This document shows, piece by piece, positions 59,742 through 64,000 of a stretch of DNA of 64,000 nucleotides. The stretch spans positions 124,001 through 188,000 of the forward strand of contig NZ_FLKH01000011.1 of NCBI RefSeq assembly GCF_900086715.1, read 5' to 3'. The notes beneath the pieces are model-generated. The model searched no databases. It saw only the letters and a program-made list of their open reading frames with translations, and was not told the origin of the DNA. Each line of letters begins with the position of its first letter. Position 1 is the stretch's first letter. Origin of the DNA: Gracilibacillus timonensis (GTDB lineage: Bacteria > Bacillota > Bacilli > Bacillales > Amphibacillaceae). The position numbers and the translations under genes are program-made.

Positions 59742-60536
59742 ATGGCTTTTTTAGAAATAGACCAAGTGGATAAGATATTTACAGACAAAAAACGTAGTAC
59801 CGAGGTACAGGCGCTGAAAGACATTCAAATAAACATTGAAGAAAATGAATTTGTCTGCTTGCTAGGAGGAAGCGGGTGTGGTAAATCTACTTTGCTTAAC
59901 TTGGTGGCAGGGTTTGAAAAGCCAACTACCGGTGAGATTCGTATGAACGATAAGAAGATAGATTCGATGGGGGCAGATCGAGGAATGGTCTTTCAACAGC
60001 CAACATTAATGCCTTGGTTAAGTGTGCAGAAAAATATCGCTTTCCATCTAAAACTAAAAGGTGCAAGCAGAAAGAAGAAAAAGGAAGAAGCGCAAAAGTA
60101 TATTGATATGGTGGGCCTAACCGGTTTTGAAAAACATTATCCCCATGAATTGTCTGGAGGGATGAGCCAACGCGTAGGAATTGCAAGGGCACTTCTGCAA
60201 AATCCGGCCCTTATCTTAATGGATGAACCATTTGCGGCCCTTGATCCGTTTACGAAATCGGAAATGCAGGAAGAATTGGCTCGAATTTGGCAGGAGCATC
60301 AACGTACGATTATATTTGTCACCCACTCGGTGGAGGAAGCCTTGACGCTGGGGACGAAGGTCATTGTTCTAAGTAAACGTCCAGGTCGGGTGAACAAGAT
60401 TATTGACCTTGATATGGAAAGGCCTAGGGATTCCACCTCCCCTATTTTTAACAAATATAAGCGTGAAATTTTAGCACTTATTGATCAGAATGAAGAGCAG
60501 CCTTCAGAGCAGGCGTCTATCCATCAAGTGATTTAA
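59742..60536 (+). CDS. SsuB/TauB-type ABC ATPase
   Basis: 264 residues from the ATG at 59742 (AGGAGG 10 nt upstream). Walker A GGSGCGKST, Q-loop VFQQPTLMPWL, signature LSGGMSQRVGIARA, Walker B ALILMDEPFAALD and switch THSVEEAL. It closes the three-gene importer. Confidence 0.92.
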   Translation: MAFLEIDQVDKIFTDKKRSTEVQALKDIQINIEENEFVCLLGGSGCGKSTLLNLVAGFEKPTTGEIRMNDKKIDSMGADRGMVFQQPTLMPWLSVQKNIAFHLKLKGASRKKKKEEAQKYIDMVGLTGFEKHYPHELSGGMSQRVGIARALLQNPALILMDEPFAALDPFTKSEMQEELARIWQEHQRTIIFVTHSVEEALTLGTKVIVLSKRPGRVNKIIDLDMERPRDSTSPIFNKYKREILALIDQNEEQPSEQASIHQVI

Positions 60537-60551
60537 GGGGAGAATCATTCT

Positions 60552-61361
60552 ATGTGTACGATGTTCATGAAACGTGATCAGGAAAATGCTTTGCTATTTG
60601 CCGCTAAAACGGTAGATACCCCAGATACGGTACTTACATTTGACTATCAACCAAGCTCGTTGCAACATAATGGCTATTTTTTCTTTAAAATGGGCTGGCA
60701 GGAAGGGATTAATTCTGGCATGAATGAAGCAGGGCTGGCGGTGCTCTCTTCTTATGCCAGCCTAACAGAACATCCACCTAGTAAGAATTCAGAATTGGTG
60801 GATACAAGAGGTACGGCCAATGAATATGTACTTCAACACTGTAGCCATGTACAGGATGGCCTGCAAACTCTAGAGCGGCAATTGCAACAGACGCCGAGTG
60901 ATGTAGGTGGTATTCATTTTCTAGTCGATGCCAATTATACGATAGGCATCTTGGAACATGACCCTGTTACAAGAGAAATACAACAGCAAATAATAGCGGA
61001 TAATTCGGTTATTCGAGCTAACCATCCGCTTTTATTAAAAGGGCGAGGAGCAGAAGGCAGTGACCGTAGCATGCGATATGAAAAAGCGACACAAGCAATA
61101 GAAAATATTCAAGGAAAAGCGTGGCTGGCGCATTTGCAAGAGTTGTTGAGTCAGCACGTAGCACCGGGTGAAGATCAGCTAGGTCAATTATGCATTCATC
61201 AGTTTGAAAATACAGGGTCAAGGAGCAAAGATCTTACGCCACATTCCACGGCGACTGCTTTAATCTTCGATGTGGCAAATAAACGATTTATCTACTCAGA
61301 AGGCTCTCCTTGTAATGGACAATGGAAGATACTATCAATGGATGAGAAAGTGGTGAGATAA
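60552..61361 (+). CDS. N-terminal-nucleophile hydrolase/acyltransferase-like protein
   Basis: 269 residues beginning MCTMFMKRDQEN. Cysteine at position 2 would become the N-terminal nucleophile after Met removal, as in the NRDE/choloylglycine/C45-like group. Further family-like blocks are LLFAAKTVDTP, GMNEAGLAVLSSYASL and RANHPLLLKG. No propeptide exists, unlike the C45-like protein at 8923-9999. It is probably a cytoplasmic amidase for the compound imported by the preceding ABC system; the substrate is unknown. Confidence 0.65.
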   Translation: MCTMFMKRDQENALLFAAKTVDTPDTVLTFDYQPSSLQHNGYFFFKMGWQEGINSGMNEAGLAVLSSYASLTEHPPSKNSELVDTRGTANEYVLQHCSHVQDGLQTLERQLQQTPSDVGGIHFLVDANYTIGILEHDPVTREIQQQIIADNSVIRANHPLLLKGRGAEGSDRSMRYEKATQAIENIQGKAWLAHLQELLSQHVAPGEDQLGQLCIHQFENTGSRSKDLTPHSTATALIFDVANKRFIYSEGSPCNGQWKILSMDEKVVR

Positions 61362-62681
61362 GTGTTATTAATAAAGGGAGACATCATCACCATGAACGAA
61401 ACAGGGGATATACTACCTCAAGGAGCAATGGTTATTAATGATGATAAGATAGAGGCAATTGGTGAGGAAGTGACATTAAAAAAACAATACCCTCAGGCAG
61501 AGATAGTGGATTGCTCCTCCATGATGATTATGCCAGGTTTTGTTAATCCACATTACCATGGCGCGCTGGTCGTCAATCGTGGAGTGGGTTCTGATACCGG
61601 TGTTCCGCCATTATACTCACGTAATGTTCCTCAGGGTGTGTTGTTAACAGAGGAAGAATGCGATTTATTTAATATTTTTGGTTATGTGGAGGCCCTTCGA
61701 GCAGGTAATACCTGTATAGCCTCTAACTACATCCAATCAATGAAAAGCATTACTGCTATGAAAGATTTAGGGCTTCGTGCTGTTATCAGCGAACGGATTC
61801 ATAATATTGATTTTTTCAGGGTTCCTGAAGGGATCTATGCATTAGATGCGAAGGCGCAAGAAGAAACATTAGCCAAAAATATCGAGATAATCGATAAATG
61901 GCATAACCAAGCGAATGGCAGAATCACTTGTCATTTTGGACCGCATGCACCAGATACCTGTACCACGAATTTCTTAGCGGAAATCACCTCGCTTGCCAAG
62001 AGGTATGACGTGGGCATTACCACCCACCTTGCGCAAAGTAAGATGGAAGTAGCTGAGATCCAGCGAAGGGATGGGGTTACACCCGTACAATTATATCATG
62101 ATTTAGGAATTCTAGGCTCTGGAACGGTAGCCGCCCATTGTATCCATGTCACAGAGGAAGATCAAGCGTTATTAGCCCAAACAAATACCAGCGTCGCCCA
62201 CGTTCCAGAAGGGAATTTAAAAAAAGGGGATATCGCACCTATTGCAGCACTTGAAGAGAAGGGGGTCAATGTAGCGATTTGTACGGATTCGATGTCTGGA
62301 AGTATGTTTGAGTCGATGCGTTTTGGCTTGGCCGTACATCGGTTGTCATCAGGGAATAGGACAGAACCGAACCCTCGTCATATCTTGGAGATGGCAACAC
62401 AAAAAGGCGCCAAGGCCTTAGGGATGGATCATGAGATAGGTTCATTGGAAGTTGGTAAGAAAGCTGATTTCATTGCAATTCATAAAAATAAGTTTCATAT
62501 CGCTCCTATTGTTTCCAGATATGGAACGCTGGTTCATTCCGTGCAGGCCAGTGATGTAGCACATGTGTGGATTGATGGGGAATGGTGTGTGAAAGACAGT
62601 CATGTAGCAGGCATCGATGAAGGACAGTTGAGCAAGGAAGTACAGCAAATATCTGATCGATGTTGGAGCCGCTATCAATAA
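61362..62681 (+). CDS. amidohydrolase (SsnA/TrzN-AtzA-like deaminase or hydrolase)
   Basis: 439 residues; GTG start directly after the previous stop. The amidohydrolase superfamily ligands appear as NPHYHGAL (HxH), FGPHAPD, TTHLAQSKME and CTDSMSG. The second ligand histidine is in HYH. The C-terminal LEVGKKADFIAIH block is typical. This group hydrolyses ring amines or amides of heterocycles. It is translationally coupled to the Ntn-hydrolase gene, which suggests successive steps. Confidence 0.82.
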   Translation: MLLIKGDIITMNETGDILPQGAMVINDDKIEAIGEEVTLKKQYPQAEIVDCSSMMIMPGFVNPHYHGALVVNRGVGSDTGVPPLYSRNVPQGVLLTEEECDLFNIFGYVEALRAGNTCIASNYIQSMKSITAMKDLGLRAVISERIHNIDFFRVPEGIYALDAKAQEETLAKNIEIIDKWHNQANGRITCHFGPHAPDTCTTNFLAEITSLAKRYDVGITTHLAQSKMEVAEIQRRDGVTPVQLYHDLGILGSGTVAAHCIHVTEEDQALLAQTNTSVAHVPEGNLKKGDIAPIAALEEKGVNVAICTDSMSGSMFESMRFGLAVHRLSSGNRTEPNPRHILEMATQKGAKALGMDHEIGSLEVGKKADFIAIHKNKFHIAPIVSRYGTLVHSVQASDVAHVWIDGEWCVKDSHVAGIDEGQLSKEVQQISDRCWSRYQ

Positions 62682-62703
62682 ATGAAAACAAAGGGGGAGT
62701 AGA

Positions 62704-63387
62704 ATGTCTCAATTTTCCATAGAAAAATCAAAGCCATATTATGACCAAGTTTATTATAAGATACGTGAAATGATTATCTTCATGGAATTAAAGCCGGGAG
62801 AACGCGTTTATGAAGCGCAACTGGCTCGGTTTTTCCATACTAGCCGGAGTCCGGTAAGGGAAGCTGTGAAGACTTTACGTAAAGAAGGATTACTTATTAT
62901 CGATGATAAATCACGTATTTTTGTTTATGCCCCCACATTCGATGATATTATTCAAATTTATCAATGCAGAACCGTATTAGAGTCATTAGCCGCCAAATTA
63001 ACCGCCCATGTAGCAACGGATTCTCAAATCAAAAAAATCGGTAAGGTGATAGAGCAAACTGAGTTGCTGCTGCCTGATGAAGTAGAGAATCGAGAACAAT
63101 TGATCCGATTGAATACAGAGTTTCATCAGTTAATCATTCAATACAGTAAGAATCATTTACTGTATAAACAACTGGAATCTATTCATTCATTAAGTTTTTT
63201 CTTTCGTGTATTAAATTTCAAAGGTACCCACCGGGGGAAAGAGTTATTTGTGGAGCATGAACAAATTTATCAGTATATCAAACAACGAAACAGTGAAATG
63301 GCTGCGCAGGCGATGACCAAACATATTGAGAATGACTTAATCCATTTTTGTGAAATAAATGGAGAAACATATCAGGCAATCAAGTGA
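62704..63387 (+). CDS. GntR-family regulator with FCD domain
   Basis: 227 residues. The winged helix is KIREMIIFMELKPGERVYEAQLARFFHTSRSPVREAVKTLRKEG. The FCD ligand domain has VLESLAAKLTAHVA, RLNTEFHQLIIQYSKN and HEQIYQYIKQRNSEMAAQAM with the histidines usually binding metal. It likely represses the ureide/amide operon in which it lies until the substrate or a product appears. Confidence 0.88.
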   Translation: MSQFSIEKSKPYYDQVYYKIREMIIFMELKPGERVYEAQLARFFHTSRSPVREAVKTLRKEGLLIIDDKSRIFVYAPTFDDIIQIYQCRTVLESLAAKLTAHVATDSQIKKIGKVIEQTELLLPDEVENREQLIRLNTEFHQLIIQYSKNHLLYKQLESIHSLSFFFRVLNFKGTHRGKELFVEHEQIYQYIKQRNSEMAAQAMTKHIENDLIHFCEINGETYQAIK

Positions 63388-63442
63388 AGTGTTGTGCCGC
63401 AGGGATGTCCTATGGCCAGATAAAATAAGGGGGCAGAAAATA

Positions 63443-64000
63443 ATGAGAACAGAACCTAAGAAGATAGGGATGCTGACACCATCATCCAATACGGTGTTAG
63501 AGCCAATTTGTATGGAAATGGTACGTGAATTACCCAATGTAACCTGTCACTTTTCTCGTTTTGAAGTGACCAAAATCTCACTGGAGGATGAGGCATTAGC
63601 TCAATTCGATTTTGAGCCGATGTTGCAGGCTGCGGAATTACTGGCACATGCGGAGGTGGATGTCATTGCCTGGAATGGTACATCTGGCGGCTGGCTGGGA
63701 TTCGATGTTGATGTGAAGCTATGCAAAAAAATTGAAGAAAGAACGGGAATTCCAGCTACAACATCGATGTTATCTCAGGTAGAGGCATTTAAAGCTCATA
63801 ATATCAAAAATATTCACCTGGTAACTCCCTATATTTCAGAGATTAATACCTTGATTGCTGAACAATATCAACAATATTGCGATATAGAAACCTTACAAGC
63901 GAGAGGACTAGGACAGACGGTCAACCGCTCCTTCAGTCAAGTCGCCGATGAAAAGATTGAAGCGATGATTCAAGAAGTGGCCGAAGAGCAAGTAGATGGT
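63443..64000 (+). CDS. Asp/Glu racemase superfamily protein (maleate isomerase/AMDase-like), cut by window end
   Basis: 186 codons run open to the window edge from the ATG at 63443 (AAGGGGGCAGAAAATA). The start KKIGMLTPSSNTVLEPICMEM is characteristic of maleate cis-trans isomerases and arylmalonate-decarboxylase-like enzymes. IAWNGTSGGWLGFD sits where a catalytic cysteine is often found, and here there is G or S in place of it as far as can be seen. A hydantoin- or allantoin-racemase role is an alternative given the neighbours. Confidence 0.75.
   Translation, partial: MRTEPKKIGMLTPSSNTVLEPICMEMVRELPNVTCHFSRFEVTKISLEDEALAQFDFEPMLQAAELLAHAEVDVIAWNGTSGGWLGFDVDVKLCKKIEERTGIPATTSMLSQVEAFKAHNIKNIHLVTPYISEINTLIAEQYQQYCDIETLQARGLGQTVNRSFSQVADEKIEAMIQEVAEEQVDG

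Overview
The window reads as chromosomal DNA of a low-GC Gram-positive bacterium of the family Bacillaceae, probably a moderately halophilic or halotolerant one. The signs are strong GGAGG-type ribosome binding sites, frequent TTG and GTG starts, lipobox signal peptides, PRD-type PTS control, ANTAR two-component control, and very acidic extracytoplasmic domains in the zinc-binding lipoproteins and solute-binding proteins. The genus is inference only. I saw no rRNA, tRNA or CRISPR.

Layout. 1-6.6 kb: the start of an MFS transporter, thiol peroxidase tpx, small membrane or secreted proteins, and a zinc-acquisition locus on the minus strand (ZinT-type lipoprotein, ZnuA, ZnuC, ZnuB) with a Zur-like box ahead of it. 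7-10 kb: an ECF-like sigma factor, a second-type ClpP and a C45-like autoproteolytic acyltransferase. 10.1-19.2 kb: an accessory island. It holds a truncated IS630-type transposase, an IS1634/IS4-like remnant broken by a complete IS630-type element, a secreted metzincin-type protease with a secreted partner, a four-gene DDE/AAA transposition module, a possible type I toxin and a serine-recombinase remnant.

19.3-30.1 kb: a CBS-domain membrane protein, a beta-glucuronidase, and an unusual Opp-like transporter with a circularly permuted binding protein, two permeases with long N-terminal extensions, and a divergently transcribed fused OppD-OppF ATPase. 30.1-32.8 kb: a membrane diguanylate cyclase, a MazG-like pyrophosphohydrolase and a GNAT acetyltransferase.

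32.9-40.5 kb: a sugar or polyol uptake locus under what looks like dedicated two-component antitermination. A sensor kinase whose N-terminus is a degenerate ABC-ATPase domain is divergent from an ANTAR response regulator. A leader with a strong terminator follows, then an RbsB/RbsA/RbsC-type transporter and an erythritol/threitol-type dehydrogenase. 40.7-48.4 kb: a second carbohydrate locus (SDR, PmoA/DUF6807, Gfo/Idh/MocA, MsmEFG-like ABC system, XylR-like AraC regulator), with a 39-nt motif shared upstream of its two operons. 48.8-54.8 kb: an XRE regulator, a GNAT enzyme and a PTS locus with a PRD activator, UlaA-type EIIC, EIIA, EIIB and an SIS-domain enzyme. 54.9-64 kb: a ureide or amide nitrogen-scavenging locus with allantoinase, allantoate amidohydrolase, an NMT1/SsuA-type ABC transporter, an N-terminal-nucleophile hydrolase, an amidohydrolase, a GntR/FCD regulator and an Asp/Glu-racemase-like enzyme cut by the window end.

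The most unusual items are the circularly permuted OppA-like protein, the ABC-like domain on the sensor kinase tied to an ANTAR antitermination leader, and the repeated HYHTGD/DHWHW domain shared by ZnuA and the ZinT lipoprotein.
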